Below, piece after piece: positions 30,601 through 38,789 of a stretch of DNA of 64,000 bases. The notes under the pieces were generated by a model. That model saw only the letters and a list, made by a program, of their open reading frames with translations. It was not told the DNA's origin and ran no database searches. Each line of letters begins with the position of its first letter. Position 1 is the first letter of the stretch. The position numbers and the translations under genes are program-made. The DNA is from Budvicia aquatica DSM 5075 = ATCC 35567 (GTDB taxonomy: Bacteria; Pseudomonadota; Gammaproteobacteria; Enterobacterales; Enterobacteriaceae). Where the stretch lies: NCBI RefSeq assembly GCF_000427805.1, contig NZ_ATYS01000027.1, forward strand, positions 1 through 64,000, in the 5' to 3' direction.

Positions 30601-32587
30601 TGTTCAGAAAGGAGCTGATTGGCTAGGTTCCGTGAGTGGGATTAATGACATTACTATTGGTAACGGTAGCAGCTTTGTAAATACTGGCAACGCTCCTATT
30701 ATGGGTAACCTGCGCGCACTGCAGAATGCTCGCTTACAATTTTTGAACAGCACAACAATTCAAGGTTCTCTCGATCTAAAAGAGCAATCCAATACCATAT
30801 TTAATCAAAATGCCATCATCTTTCAAAATCTGATGGCTCAGGCAGCATCGATACAGTTTATGGCGATGTCACATATACAGCAGAGCATTATTGCTGCCAA
30901 TAACTCGATGATAAGTTTTATAAACTCAGCAAGAATTGATGCCGACTTGACCGGGGATTCAAGCTCTTTTGCTTTTAGTCAGCAAAGTGACGCCATCAAC
31001 CGTATTTTGGGAAATATCGCGTTAAGTAATAACTCAAAAATTAAAGGCGGCACGCTACTAAATCCAATCATCATTGGGGGTAATGTCGATGCGTCTGGCG
31101 GCTCAGTACTGGGAGGTAACTTACTGGTTAGCGGAGCATTGTCCGGAACGGGCGGAACCTTGTCTCCGGGTAACTCAGTAGGAACACAAACCTACGCCAG
31201 CATGGCCGGTTTCAGCGGTAACTATGTGGCAGAGGTAAACTCGGCAGGGCTATCTGATAAGGTAATCATTCAAGGCAATGCGGATATTTCGGCCATCAAT
31301 TTGTCCGTCGCCCAAGAGAACGGTAACGGCGGATACCAACTCAACCACGCTTATACCATTTTACAAACCACCAACGGCGGAACGGTACAAAATAGCTTCG
31401 CCAGCACGGCCCTAGATACGAGCTTCCAAAATACGCTCGTCAAACTGGATCCTGTTAACTATGGTACAGACAATGTTCAGGTCAGCCTGTCCGTCGATCA
31501 ACAAAAATTGGCGGATAAACAGGGCGATTTGACCTCTAATCAACGCAATACCCTAAATGGCGATCTTGGCGCCGTAGGCCAAAACAGTGCGGTGGATGCC
31601 GCAATGCTTTCAACCGATACCGCCAAAGCGCTCGACCAGCTATCCGGTGAAGTTCACTCCAGCTTACGTTCATCATTACTAGCCTCCAGCACTATGCTGA
31701 CTGATATCGTCAATGACAGAGCCAGAACAAACGCTAAGACTAACCGTAATGAAAATTATGTATGGGTTCAAGCACTCGGTGGTAGCTATAGCCTGAATGG
31801 TGATGGTAATACGGCTAAGAGCACCAATAAAAACTGGGGAATTGCCGTTGGTGGGGCTATGGCCCTACAGGATGGCTGGCAGCTAGGAATGGCTGCCGCT
31901 TATAACAATGAAGATATCGACGTTGATTCCAGGTCGTCATCAGCGGATGTCGATACCACATCGTTACTGGCTTACGTCAGCAACAGCTGGTCCGCCGGCC
32001 TCGGCAATGTCAATTTATTAGCCGGTGGTGGTTACAGCTGGCATAACATTGATACCCAACGGGATGTTTCGTTAGTTAATCAGAATATAACATCGTCTTA
32101 TAATGCCAATACTACCCAGTTATTTACCGATTTAGGATATGAAATTCCCGTTATAGACAGTTTTACCGTTGAGCCTTACACCGGCATTGGCTGGTATCGC
32201 CAAAAGACCAATGACTTTACCGAGCATGGCGGCAGTGCTGCTCTGCGCGGACAGGGCGATACTCAGGATGTTACCACCTATAACCTTGGGGTTCGCAGTA
32301 AGCTAGCCTTCGCAATGGGTAACACTCCGGCCTCAGTCAATATGTCTGCAGGATGGCGTCATGCCGCTGGTGATATTGATTCTGATGTCCGGTTAAATCT
32401 GGCACAGGGCCAGGGTTCCGCTTATACCGTAACTGGCGCTCCACTCTCTAAAGATGCCGCAGTTCTGGCCTTTGGCGTTGAAGCTGAAGTGGTTAAAAAT
32501 GCCGTTGTTGGCGTGTCTTACAATGGTCAGGTAGCCAGTGATAACAGTAGCAATGCCGGTACTCTATATATGAAATATACTTTCTGA
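27602..32587 (+). CDS. Large type Va autotransporter with duplicated beta-helix passenger
   Basis: 1661 residues from the ATG at 27602, which has GAGG six bases upstream; earlier in-frame ATGs at 27581 and 27590 lack a ribosome site. A signal peptide runs to about ATVQA. The passenger is made of short Gly/Asn/Thr-rich turns of the type 'GGSVTM-GNN--ai-a--ns-i-atgt', typical of a right-handed beta-helix. Two 304-residue tandem copies fill its first half. The C-terminal 280 residues form an autotransporter barrel starting near NENYVWVQALGGSY and ending LYMKYTF, with aromatic terminal residues. It is likely a surface adhesin or self-associating protein; the receptor is unknown. It stands alone between pstS (divergent) and nadV. 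Confidence 0.92.
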   Translation: MLTDHPTKKKMSLSVLSIALISCFPFATVQAVPTPVSTPPFFLAASNTEEIGYTFWMVQKHTGDSNSGVALAINGGKLSISISNISNIWDGTAGSRTIHARGQDSLITLQDTNASLAASQASNGDASSVVAATAGGRVGITNGIFSATGNYVRGLSAAGDNPDNGGSSISAENATITTAGNFGIGVQAYGSNSALTPLTRVDLIGGSVTTNALSYAPALQAARVGSLITTHNTVITANGAGNLVVDVNRGGAVELTGGSVTGNGNTSIGIISDGVGSHAKAEDTSITMTGQKSVGVLASAGGSVELKNNTISLTDLGTNGSGLTASGLGSNISATNAIINVKGSGTNGGNAPVGVGAENGGLVTLNGGSVTMEGNNRTIAARAGNNSNIIATGTRFTTNGNNSHAVMAWLNDPTTIGTITLTDATISTAGINSYGITSNNQGAKITANNTNITTSGNVGRGVYAWNGGTVALNGGSITTSGDIASGLQAAGVGADSAAQPAKIDALNINVITRGNFSDGVTAGWDDGSQGIVNFTGGSITTSGELSAGAAARYAGIIGLINTAINTTGDNSTGIISDGDSSYVKAENTNITMAGQKSVGVLANAGGKVDLKNNTISLTDLGTNGSGLTASGVGSNISAINAIINVKGSGTNGGNAPVGVGAENGGLVTLTGGSVTMEGTNRTIAARAGNNSNIIATGTRFTTNGNNSHAVMAWLNDPTTIGTVTLTDATISTAGINSYGITSNNQGAEITASNTNITTSGNVGRGVYAWNGGTVALNGGSITTGGDIASGLQAAGVGADSAAQSAKIDALNVNVTTRGKNSDGVTAGWDDGSQGIVNFTGGSITTSGELSAGVAARYAGNIRLINTTINASGINSSAASADSGGVLNINNTSLTSQKSSGIALTNNATVALNNSTVTANGASISSTLNQAGQTQNITVGLGSKLNVNNGTLLQVNRTAEGMDGIVNLTLGIGSSARGDISDLNGLNANGTRSAGGKTNFIVQKGADWLGSVSGINDITIGNGSSFVNTGNAPIMGNLRALQNARLQFLNSTTIQGSLDLKEQSNTIFNQNAIIFQNLMAQAASIQFMAMSHIQQSIIAANNSMISFINSARIDADLTGDSSSFAFSQQSDAINRILGNIALSNNSKIKGGTLLNPIIIGGNVDASGGSVLGGNLLVSGALSGTGGTLSPGNSVGTQTYASMAGFSGNYVAEVNSAGLSDKVIIQGNADISAINLSVAQENGNGGYQLNHAYTILQTTNGGTVQNSFASTALDTSFQNTLVKLDPVNYGTDNVQVSLSVDQQKLADKQGDLTSNQRNTLNGDLGAVGQNSAVDAAMLSTDTAKALDQLSGEVHSSLRSSLLASSTMLTDIVNDRARTNAKTNRNENYVWVQALGGSYSLNGDGNTAKSTNKNWGIAVGGAMALQDGWQLGMAAAYNNEDIDVDSRSSSADVDTTSLLAYVSNSWSAGLGNVNLLAGGGYSWHNIDTQRDVSLVNQNITSSYNANTTQLFTDLGYEIPVIDSFTVEPYTGIGWYRQKTNDFTEHGGSAALRGQGDTQDVTTYNLGVRSKLAFAMGNTPASVNMSAGWRHAAGDIDSDVRLNLAQGQGSAYTVTGAPLSKDAAVLAFGVEAEVVKNAVVGVSYNGQVASDNSSNAGTLYMKYTF
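28395..30218 (+). repeat. Two tandem 912-bp copies inside the autotransporter gene
   Basis: Copy 1 spans about 28395-29306 and copy 2 about 29307-30218. Equivalent positions are exactly 912 bases apart (for example GCTGAA at 28442 and at 29354). Long stretches are identical, such as the passages encoding LTDLGTNGSGLTASG and NSHAVMAWLNDPTTIG, with scattered substitutions. The edges are approximate. The unit is 304 codons and keeps the frame. Confidence 0.9.
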
Positions 32588-32600
32588 TATAGCTAGCACA

Positions 32601-32637
32601 GCGGCCCCGGAATCCCTTCTGGGGCCGTTTTATTTTT
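32601..32637 (+). terminator. Intrinsic terminator after the autotransporter gene
   Basis: GCGGCCCC and GGGGCCGT pair around a short loop and are followed by TTTTATTTTTT, 14 bases after the stop codon. Confidence 0.88.
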
Positions 32638-32721
32638 TATCACTATCTCCCATCGCCTTACAAATTAAATTTATCTATTAAATCATATAATTAATTAATT
32701 TATACAACTTAAAACACCAAC

Positions 32722-32742
32722 ATAGTGGCATACTGCCATTAT
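32722..32742. promoter_or_regulatory. Putative NrtR operator 1 upstream of nadV
   Basis: ATAGTGGCA TAC TGCCATTAT is a 21-bp palindrome with one mismatched pair. It has the same TAGTGGCA/TGCCACTA arms as the sites at 32756 and 35613, which all border genes of the nadV/nadM/nrtR group. Assignment to NrtR is by context. Confidence 0.65.
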
Positions 32743-32755
32743 TTTTATTGACCAA

Positions 32756-32778
32756 TATAGTGTCAATATGCCACTATA
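32756..32778. promoter_or_regulatory. Putative NrtR operator 2 upstream of nadV
   Basis: TATAGTGTCA ATA TGCCACTATA is a 23-bp palindrome with one mismatched pair. Its 21-bp core begins 35 bases after operator 1. Two sites before nadV suggest cooperative or looping repression of nicotinamide salvage. Confidence 0.7.
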
Positions 32779-32865
32779 ATTCCACGAGGTATGAGCTACC
32801 TTTAGAACTTAGGGCATATACCGGATAGACCGGTGTACCTGTAAATTGATTGGAGGATTTCCATC

Positions 32866-34257
32866 ATGCATAACTTAATACTGAATACCGACTCTTATAA
32901 AACCTCTCACTTTGTTCAGTACCCTAAGGGTACTGAGTACGTCTCCAGCTATATCGAGTCCCGTGGCGGTATCTATCCGAAAACCTTGTTTTTTGGCTTA
33001 CAGATTTTTATTAAACAGTATCTGACCAAGCCGATCACATTGACCGATATTAATGAAGCAGAAGAAATTCTGGCCATGCACGGTATGCCGTTCAACTATG
33101 ACGGCTGGCTGTATATTCTGAACGAACACAACGGCTATTTACCGTTAGATATTGAAGCCGTTCAGGAGGGTACGTTAGTCCCTACCGGCAACGTCATGGT
33201 TCAGGTCGTCAATACTGACCCAAAATGCGCGTGGCTAACCAGCTACATTGAAACCGCTTTATTACGGGCGGTCTGGTATCCGACAACGGTGGCAACGGTC
33301 TCTAAAAACTGTCACTCCATAATTTCTCATTATTTATCTGAAACCGCGGATAACCTAGATAGTCTGCCATTCAAACTGCACGACTTCGGCGCAAGGGGAG
33401 CAAGTTCACAAGAGAGCGTCGAAATAGGCAGTTTGGCCCATTTAGTTAACTTTATGGGAACCGACAGTCTGGCGGCCATTGTAACTGCCCGCCGTTATTA
33501 TAAAAAAGATATGGCCGGTTTCTCTATTCCGGCAGCCGAGCACAGTACTATCACTAGCTGGGGGCGTGAGGGTGAATCAGCAGCCTATTCCAATATGCTA
33601 AAGCGCTTCGGCGGCAAAGGTAAAATGGTAGCCGTAGTGAGTGATTCTTACGATATCTGGAATGCTATCGATAATATCTGGGGTAACGAATTAAAATCTC
33701 AGGTTGAGAATATGGGAGGAACTCTAGTTATTCGCCCTGATTCAGGTGTACCGGTTGAAATCGTTCCTGAAGCCATTGAGCGGTTGATGGATAAGTTTGG
33801 TTTTATCACTAACGCCAAAGGTTACAAAGTACTGCCTGACTACGTACGCTTAATTCAGGGAGATGGTGTATCTGCAACCTCAATTGAAGCCATCCTGTAT
33901 GAAATGAAAAAGCGCGGGTTAAGCACGGAGAACGTTGCATTCGGTATGGGAGGCGAGTTGCTACAGAAGGTCAACCGCGATACTCAACGGTTCGCCATGA
34001 AAACCTCGGCCATCTGTATTAACGGCGAATGGAAAGAGGTTTACAAAGATCCGATTACCGATCGGGTAAAACGCTCGAAAAAAGGGCGTTTAGCGCTGAT
34101 TAAACAAGACGGGCAGTTTAAAACCGTTACCACTGACAATATAGGCGATGCTGAAAACCTGTTAGTCACCGTTTTCAGAGACGGTCAGGTCATTGCTGAC
34201 TACGCGCTGGATGATATCCGCCAGCGGGCAGACAAAGAGACGCTGTTTGTTGCATAA
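32866..34257 (+). CDS. nadV: NadV nicotinamide phosphoribosyltransferase
   Basis: 463 residues; ribosome site GGAGG eight bases before the ATG. NAMPT-type signature: NTDSYKTSHFVQYPKGTEYV at the N terminus, KLHDFGARGASSQESVEIG, the active-site histidine region IPAAEHSTITSWG, and the phosphate-binding VIRPDSGVPVEI and FGMGGELLQKVNRD. It converts nicotinamide and PRPP to NMN in the cytoplasm. Together with NadM it gives the two-step non-deamidating route from nicotinamide to NAD, bypassing NadD/NadE. It is uncommon in Enterobacterales and was probably acquired as a cassette. Two palindromic operators precede it. Confidence 0.94.
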   Translation: MHNLILNTDSYKTSHFVQYPKGTEYVSSYIESRGGIYPKTLFFGLQIFIKQYLTKPITLTDINEAEEILAMHGMPFNYDGWLYILNEHNGYLPLDIEAVQEGTLVPTGNVMVQVVNTDPKCAWLTSYIETALLRAVWYPTTVATVSKNCHSIISHYLSETADNLDSLPFKLHDFGARGASSQESVEIGSLAHLVNFMGTDSLAAIVTARRYYKKDMAGFSIPAAEHSTITSWGREGESAAYSNMLKRFGGKGKMVAVVSDSYDIWNAIDNIWGNELKSQVENMGGTLVIRPDSGVPVEIVPEAIERLMDKFGFITNAKGYKVLPDYVRLIQGDGVSATSIEAILYEMKKRGLSTENVAFGMGGELLQKVNRDTQRFAMKTSAICINGEWKEVYKDPITDRVKRSKKGRLALIKQDGQFKTVTTDNIGDAENLLVTVFRDGQVIADYALDDIRQRADKETLFVA

Positions 34258-34281
34258 ATAATATCAGAATTACCCCCAACT

Positions 34282-34316
34282 AAAGCCTCTGGATCATAAA
34301 CAGAGGCTTTTTTTAT
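34282..34316 (+). terminator. Intrinsic terminator after nadV
   Basis: AAAGCCTCTG and CAGAGGCTTT form a 10-bp stem with a T run, 25 bases after the nadV stop. Confidence 0.9.
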
Positions 34317-34370
34317 TTTTAGGCCATGCCAGCAACGACGATAAGTTGAGCCAATAAAATATTATTCAAT

Positions 34371-34410
34371 AAAAAAACCACAGAGAGATGATTTCCTGTG
34401 GTTTTTTATT
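34371..34410. terminator. Bidirectional terminator between nadV and nadM
   Basis: AACCACAG and CTGTGGTT pair; an A tract precedes and a T tract follows, so it can end the minus-strand nadM transcript (stop at 34452) as well as read-through from nadV. Confidence 0.85.
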
Positions 34411-34451
34411 GATAGTAAACCTTAACGTTTCAATTTATAGGGTTAACCGGC

Positions 34452-35510
34452 TCAAACCGCCCCTAACATATCCTGAATAATAAAATAGTGGTCTTCAAAC
34501 ATCACCTGCGGGTCTAATTCACTAAGCGGTACCCAGCGGGCGGTTTTGGCGTCATCGCTGCCTTTTACCTTCGGTAACTCAAGACTCGGTTCCAGTTCAA
34601 TATAGAAGGCATGGGTAATGGTTCTGCCACGGGCAGAGCGGTATGGCGCATCGTAAACCGCCTGGCGTTTAATTGAGCCTTTTAAAACCGGTGCCGGCAC
34701 CTTTAGCCGCGTCTCTTCCCGTAGCTCTCGCAGGCAGGCCTCCAGTAAGCGCTCACCTCCGTTTAAGAATCCGCCCGGCAGTGCCCACAGCCCTTTGCCG
34801 GGGCTGGCCCGGCGTTCAATCAGCAGAACGTGGCCGGACTGAATCACAACAGAATCTACCGTTACAAAAACCGGCGGATAAGGCGCGGTATTCCAGGCTT
34901 GTTGATACTTTTTAATAAACAGAATTTCATCATGGATATGCTGAAAGCCGGGATGAGTTCGGGAGAAATCAATTAAATAATCAGCCACTTGCTGAGGCAG
35001 AATATCGTTACTTACCAGCTCTCGGGCAACCCGCTCTGGCTCATCAATAAAAAAGGCTTCCCGTACCGGGGTAGCGCTAATTTTATGATAGTTTTCAATA
35101 CTGATGCTGCTCCACTGAGGAAACAGGCTGAGATAAAATCCGGTTTGGTCTTTTCTATGGCCGATCAGCGAAATTTTTGCCGGACGGTGAGGAACGGTAT
35201 GGTGAGCAATCACTAACCCGTTAACCGTCGACTGAACGTTACGCACCCAAACTTCATCGTTATAGGGAACATCCATCAGCGGTAGGCAGAGTAATCTGGC
35301 GTTTTCAGCCTCAGATAAGCAGCGGCGAACCATCTCTTCCCGTTCCTGATGCGTCCATGGATTACGTGGGTTTCTAGGCTCCCATGCAGAACCGATAAGT
35401 AAAATCAGCTTATCAGCCTGATTTAACCCCTCACGAACAACTTTAAGATGCCCGGTGTGGAATGGCTGAAAACGGCCAATAAAGACGGTGAAGTCGTAGG
35501 GTTTGTTCAT
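34452..35510 (-). CDS. nadM: NadM-type NMN adenylyltransferase fused to Nudix hydrolase
   Basis: 352 residues. The N-terminal nucleotidyltransferase domain has GRFQPFHTGH at residues 12-21 (HxGH-type) and the ISATPVREAF motif near 145. The C-terminal Nudix domain (about 210-350) has the box GGFLNGGERLLEACLRELRE followed by ET, with the catalytic REL-x-EE core intact and Arg in place of the usual final Gly. The first domain adenylates NMN to NAD; the second hydrolyses a nucleoside diphosphate such as ADP-ribose. Bifunctional proteins of this layout are known in cyanobacteria and Francisella. Divergent from nrtR and convergent with nadV. Confidence 0.93.
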   Translation of the reverse strand: MNKPYDFTVFIGRFQPFHTGHLKVVREGLNQADKLILLIGSAWEPRNPRNPWTHQEREEMVRRCLSEAENARLLCLPLMDVPYNDEVWVRNVQSTVNGLVIAHHTVPHRPAKISLIGHRKDQTGFYLSLFPQWSSISIENYHKISATPVREAFFIDEPERVARELVSNDILPQQVADYLIDFSRTHPGFQHIHDEILFIKKYQQAWNTAPYPPVFVTVDSVVIQSGHVLLIERRASPGKGLWALPGGFLNGGERLLEACLRELREETRLKVPAPVLKGSIKRQAVYDAPYRSARGRTITHAFYIELEPSLELPKVKGSDDAKTARWVPLSELDPQVMFEDHYFIIQDMLGAV

Positions 35511-35612
35511 ATCGCAAGCTCCTTGCGGATAAAGTAAGACGGCGAGTCTGTCTCACCGTAATAATATAAGCGGGTATCAGTTCAATCTTGCACTGATAAA
35601 CTGATATCTATA

Positions 35613-35633
35613 TTATTGGCTTTTAGCCACTAA
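35613..35633. promoter_or_regulatory. Putative NrtR operator between nadM and nrtR
   Basis: TTATTGGCT TTT AGCCACTAA is a 21-bp palindrome with one mismatched pair, sharing the GCCACTA arm with the two sites before nadV. Its place in the 170-base divergent gap would allow control of both nadM and nrtR. Confidence 0.6.
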
Positions 35634-35680
35634 ATAGGCAAGTACTATTGTTGTTTGTTACTCTGATGGATAATTAAATT

Positions 35681-36406
35681 ATGTATAAGTCTGAACAAGA
35701 GTATCTGAAAAATTATAACGTTCATCGTTATGATATTCCTCTGCTGTCGATCGATATCGGTATATTCACTATTCTCAATGGCAAGCTGCACGTGCTGTTG
35801 ATTGAACGGGGAGAATTCCCCTATAAAGAACGCTGGGCTTTACCGGGTGGATTTATCGATCAATCGCAGGATCAAGATCTGCATAGCTCCGCGCTGCGTA
35901 AGCTCACCGAAAAAACCGGCGTCACCACGCCCCATCTGGAACAGGTTGAAACCGTGGGTAATGCCGCCCGCGATCCTCGGGGCTGGTCAGTGACCTCTCT
36001 TTATATGGCGCTGATACCCTATGCCCCGACGTCAAAATTTATAGACTCCGTTAGCGACGTGCGCTGGTGGCCTTATGAACAAGCCATTAAGCTCGATCTC
36101 GCCTTTGACCATTTGGAATTAATAGCCAAAGCCAGAGCGCGTCTTAAGAGTAAAACGGCTTATACCATTATTCCGATCCATGTACTTAGCTCGCCGTTCA
36201 CGCTGACCCAACTACAACAGGCATTTGAAGAGCTGCTGGAAAAGAGCATCGAGAAAAAATCTTTTCGCCGGCGTATTCTTTCAGCCGATGTTCTCGAAGA
36301 GGTGGGTCAAGGATTGCCGGCCGGCGGGCTGGGGAGAATTGCAGCGTTATACCAACCGAAACAAGGCTGTGAGCAACATTCATTTGTCTGGAGTTTGGGC
36401 AATTAA
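35681..36406 (+). CDS. nrtR: NrtR Nudix-related transcriptional regulator
   Basis: 241 residues. The N-terminal two-thirds is a Nudix fold with a degraded box (GGFIDQSQDQDLHSSALRKL then TEKTGV): the catalytic REUxEE glutamates are replaced, so it should bind but not cleave nucleotide. The C-terminal part (about 150-241) has the winged-helix typical of NrtR (HVLSSPFTLTQLQQAFEELL, then KKSFRRRILSADVLEEVG). NrtR represses NAD salvage genes and responds to ADP-ribose or NAD-related ligands in studied species. It is adjacent to nadM and nadV, and three matching palindromes occur in the cluster. Confidence 0.92.
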   Translation: MYKSEQEYLKNYNVHRYDIPLLSIDIGIFTILNGKLHVLLIERGEFPYKERWALPGGFIDQSQDQDLHSSALRKLTEKTGVTTPHLEQVETVGNAARDPRGWSVTSLYMALIPYAPTSKFIDSVSDVRWWPYEQAIKLDLAFDHLELIAKARARLKSKTAYTIIPIHVLSSPFTLTQLQQAFEELLEKSIEKKSFRRRILSADVLEEVGQGLPAGGLGRIAALYQPKQGCEQHSFVWSLGN

Positions 36407-36415
36407 ATGCAGAAA

Positions 36416-36446
36416 ACCGGTATCCTCGTTAATCGAAGATACCGGT
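36416..36446. terminator. Bidirectional terminator between nrtR and betT
   Basis: ACCGGTATC (36416-36424) and GATACCGGT (36438-36446) are perfect complements, with A-rich and T-rich flanks, ten bases past the nrtR stop and six before the betT stop. Confidence 0.8.
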
Positions 36447-36451
36447 CCATT

Positions 36452-38455
36452 TTATCGGACTAAGTGTAAGAAATGCAGATGTTTTTCATACTGGTCAAGA
36501 ATGTCATTAATAATTTGTTCTTTGGTCCAGCCCATCACATCATAATCCTGACTGCCTTCTCTTAAAAAGACTTCAGCTCGGTAATACTTCTGCTCCTCGT
36601 TCCGGTCTTCATCTTTAATATCAAGAATTGAGAACGCCGGCTGTATATAGGAGCGTAGCCTGATGCCATAAGTGAAGTTCATATCTTCACCAAGATCGAC
36701 TTCAATCATTTTTCTGTCATTATCACCTTCGATCACCTGGTAGCTGATATTCTGCTTTTGCAGCTCTTCTCCTACCATAACCATTGCCGGTGCCACCACC
36801 TCATCGACAAAGCGCTTTACGTGGGAGCGCCTAGGGAAATAAGCAATATTTCTGATCCGTTTCTGCCAAGGAATTGGATTACGGCTACCGGTCGGCGCAA
36901 GGGTTGTCATTTGCTGGCTGTCGCGCTTATAGGCATCAACGCGTAATGCCTTCAATAAACCATAAACCGACAATAGCAGAACCATGGAATAAGGTAATGC
37001 TGCCGCAATCGTCATGGTTTGCAGAGCACTTAATCCGCCGGAGAACAGCAGAGAAATCGCCACAACCCCCATCAGCGATGACCAAAAAATGCGTTGCCAC
37101 AGCGGCGTTTTATCATCACCACCTGAGGCCAGCATATCGACAACCATCGCTCCGGAGTCAGCCGAAGTGACAAAGAAGACAATGATCATCACAGTGGCAA
37201 AAATCGACAATATCCGACTAAACGGGAAATATTCTAAAAATTTAAACAGGGCAACCGAAGAGTCACGCTGCACCGCTTCCGCTAATCCAGTAGCGCCATG
37301 TTGCATAATCAGATCGATGGCGGTATTGCCGAAGAACGTCATCCATAGCAACGTAAATCCGGCCGGAACAAACATCACACCAATCACAAACTGACGGATA
37401 GTACGACCGCGAGAAACCCGCGCAATAAACATGCCGACAAACGGAGACCATGATAGCCACCAACCCCAATACAATAAGGTCCAGCCGCCTAGCCAATCTT
37501 TAGTCCCGTCTGAGGGTTCATAAGCGTACATATTGAAGGTCTTACTCACAATCTCAGACAGATAAGCCCCGGTATTTTGCACAAAGGCCTTCATCAGTAG
37601 AACCGTCGGACCTAATACCCCGACTAAAACTAATAGAATAAACGCCAACACCAGATTGAGTTCAGATAAACGACGCAGGCCGCCGTTTAACCCGGTCGCC
37701 ACTGACAGCGTCGCCATGGCGGTTATGACCACAATCAAAATCACCTGGGTAGTTTCATTAACCGGCACATCAAACAGGTAATTAAGCCCTGAATTTACCT
37801 GAAGAACGCCATAGCCCATTGAGGTAGCGACACCAAAAACGGTACCCAAAATCGCAAAAATATCGACAGCATGGCCGATAGGGCCATAAATCCGATCGCC
37901 GATAATAGGGTAAAGCGCTGAACGCAGGGTTAAAGGTAATCCGTGGCGATAGCTAAAGAAGGCCAGAATAAGTCCGACAATGGCATAAATAGCCCAGGCG
38001 TGTAATCCCCAGTGGAAGAAGGTCAGCTTCATTGCCTCTTTCGCCGCTTCAATGGTTCCGGCTTCACCAACCGGTGGGGCTAAGTAGTGCATAACCGGCT
38101 CGGCAACGCCGAAGAACATCAGGCCGATGCCCATACCGGCGCAAAACAGCATGGCAAACCATGAAGGGTAGCTAAAATCAGGCTGAGAATGGTCCGGACC
38201 TAACTTAATATTTCCGTAACGGGATAAGCCTAAATAAGTGACAGAAATAAGAATTAGGGCAACGGCCAGAATATATAGCCAGCCTAATTTTTCAACAATA
38301 TGCTTCTGAATTGTACCGAACTGTGCATTGGCATGTTCCGGATTTAGCACCGCATAAAGGACCAGTAGCAATATTAATACCGCTGCAGTATAGAAGACGG
38401 GGGCATTAATTTTACTGCGGGGGGAGGCCTGTTCCGGCACTTCCTGATGACTCAT
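36452..38455 (-). CDS. betT: BetT-like choline transporter (BCCT family)
   Basis: 667 residues; ribosome site AAGGAG. Twelve membrane helices in the first 500 residues carry BCCT motifs: the glycine-rich GMGIGLMFFGVAEPVMHYLA segment of helix 3 and the tryptophan-rich WGWWLSWSPFVGMFIARVSR of helix 8. The long hydrophilic C-terminal tail (about 160 residues, ending DILDQYEKHLHFLHLVR) is typical of BetT and acts as an osmosensory domain in that family. It should import choline or a related betaine. No betIBA genes are nearby, so conversion of choline to glycine betaine is not encoded here. Confidence 0.87.
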   Translation of the reverse strand: MSHQEVPEQASPRSKINAPVFYTAAVLILLLVLYAVLNPEHANAQFGTIQKHIVEKLGWLYILAVALILISVTYLGLSRYGNIKLGPDHSQPDFSYPSWFAMLFCAGMGIGLMFFGVAEPVMHYLAPPVGEAGTIEAAKEAMKLTFFHWGLHAWAIYAIVGLILAFFSYRHGLPLTLRSALYPIIGDRIYGPIGHAVDIFAILGTVFGVATSMGYGVLQVNSGLNYLFDVPVNETTQVILIVVITAMATLSVATGLNGGLRRLSELNLVLAFILLVLVGVLGPTVLLMKAFVQNTGAYLSEIVSKTFNMYAYEPSDGTKDWLGGWTLLYWGWWLSWSPFVGMFIARVSRGRTIRQFVIGVMFVPAGFTLLWMTFFGNTAIDLIMQHGATGLAEAVQRDSSVALFKFLEYFPFSRILSIFATVMIIVFFVTSADSGAMVVDMLASGGDDKTPLWQRIFWSSLMGVVAISLLFSGGLSALQTMTIAAALPYSMVLLLSVYGLLKALRVDAYKRDSQQMTTLAPTGSRNPIPWQKRIRNIAYFPRRSHVKRFVDEVVAPAMVMVGEELQKQNISYQVIEGDNDRKMIEVDLGEDMNFTYGIRLRSYIQPAFSILDIKDEDRNEEQKYYRAEVFLREGSQDYDVMGWTKEQIINDILDQYEKHLHFLHLVR

Positions 38456-38737
38456 ATGAGTTCTCCTTGGTATAAAAAATAGCTAAGAATGATGGTGGGG
38501 ATTTTTCCTTATGAAATTATTTTTCTTATTAAAAACAACACAATAAAAGCAATTAAATAATAGTGAATCAGTATAAAAAACCACTAATAATAAAAATCGC
38601 GGAGGCGAGTATAACAAAGTTATAACTATAAATAAAAAACGCTTATTTAAGATAAGAATTTAAGATGAAATATCGGGGGTTTTATAAGTAAAAACGAGGG
38701 CAGTTGGAATATATTTTTAGCTACTTATTAAGATAAT

Positions 38738-38775
38738 AAAACCCCGAAATAATTTAATGTTATTTCGGGGTTTTT
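38738..38775 (-). terminator. Terminator after glmS
   Basis: AACCCCGAAATAA and TTATTTCGGGGTT form a long stem with flanking A and T tracts; it lies just past the glmS stop and may also serve read-through in the other direction. The rest of the betT-glmS gap (38456-38737) is very AT-rich and I see nothing else there. Confidence 0.88.
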
Positions 38776-38789
38776 AATTATTTATATCA

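Noticed and set aside
36198-36545. Small ORFs over the nrtR/betT junction
   Set aside because: They overlap confident genes on both sides and the terminator between them.
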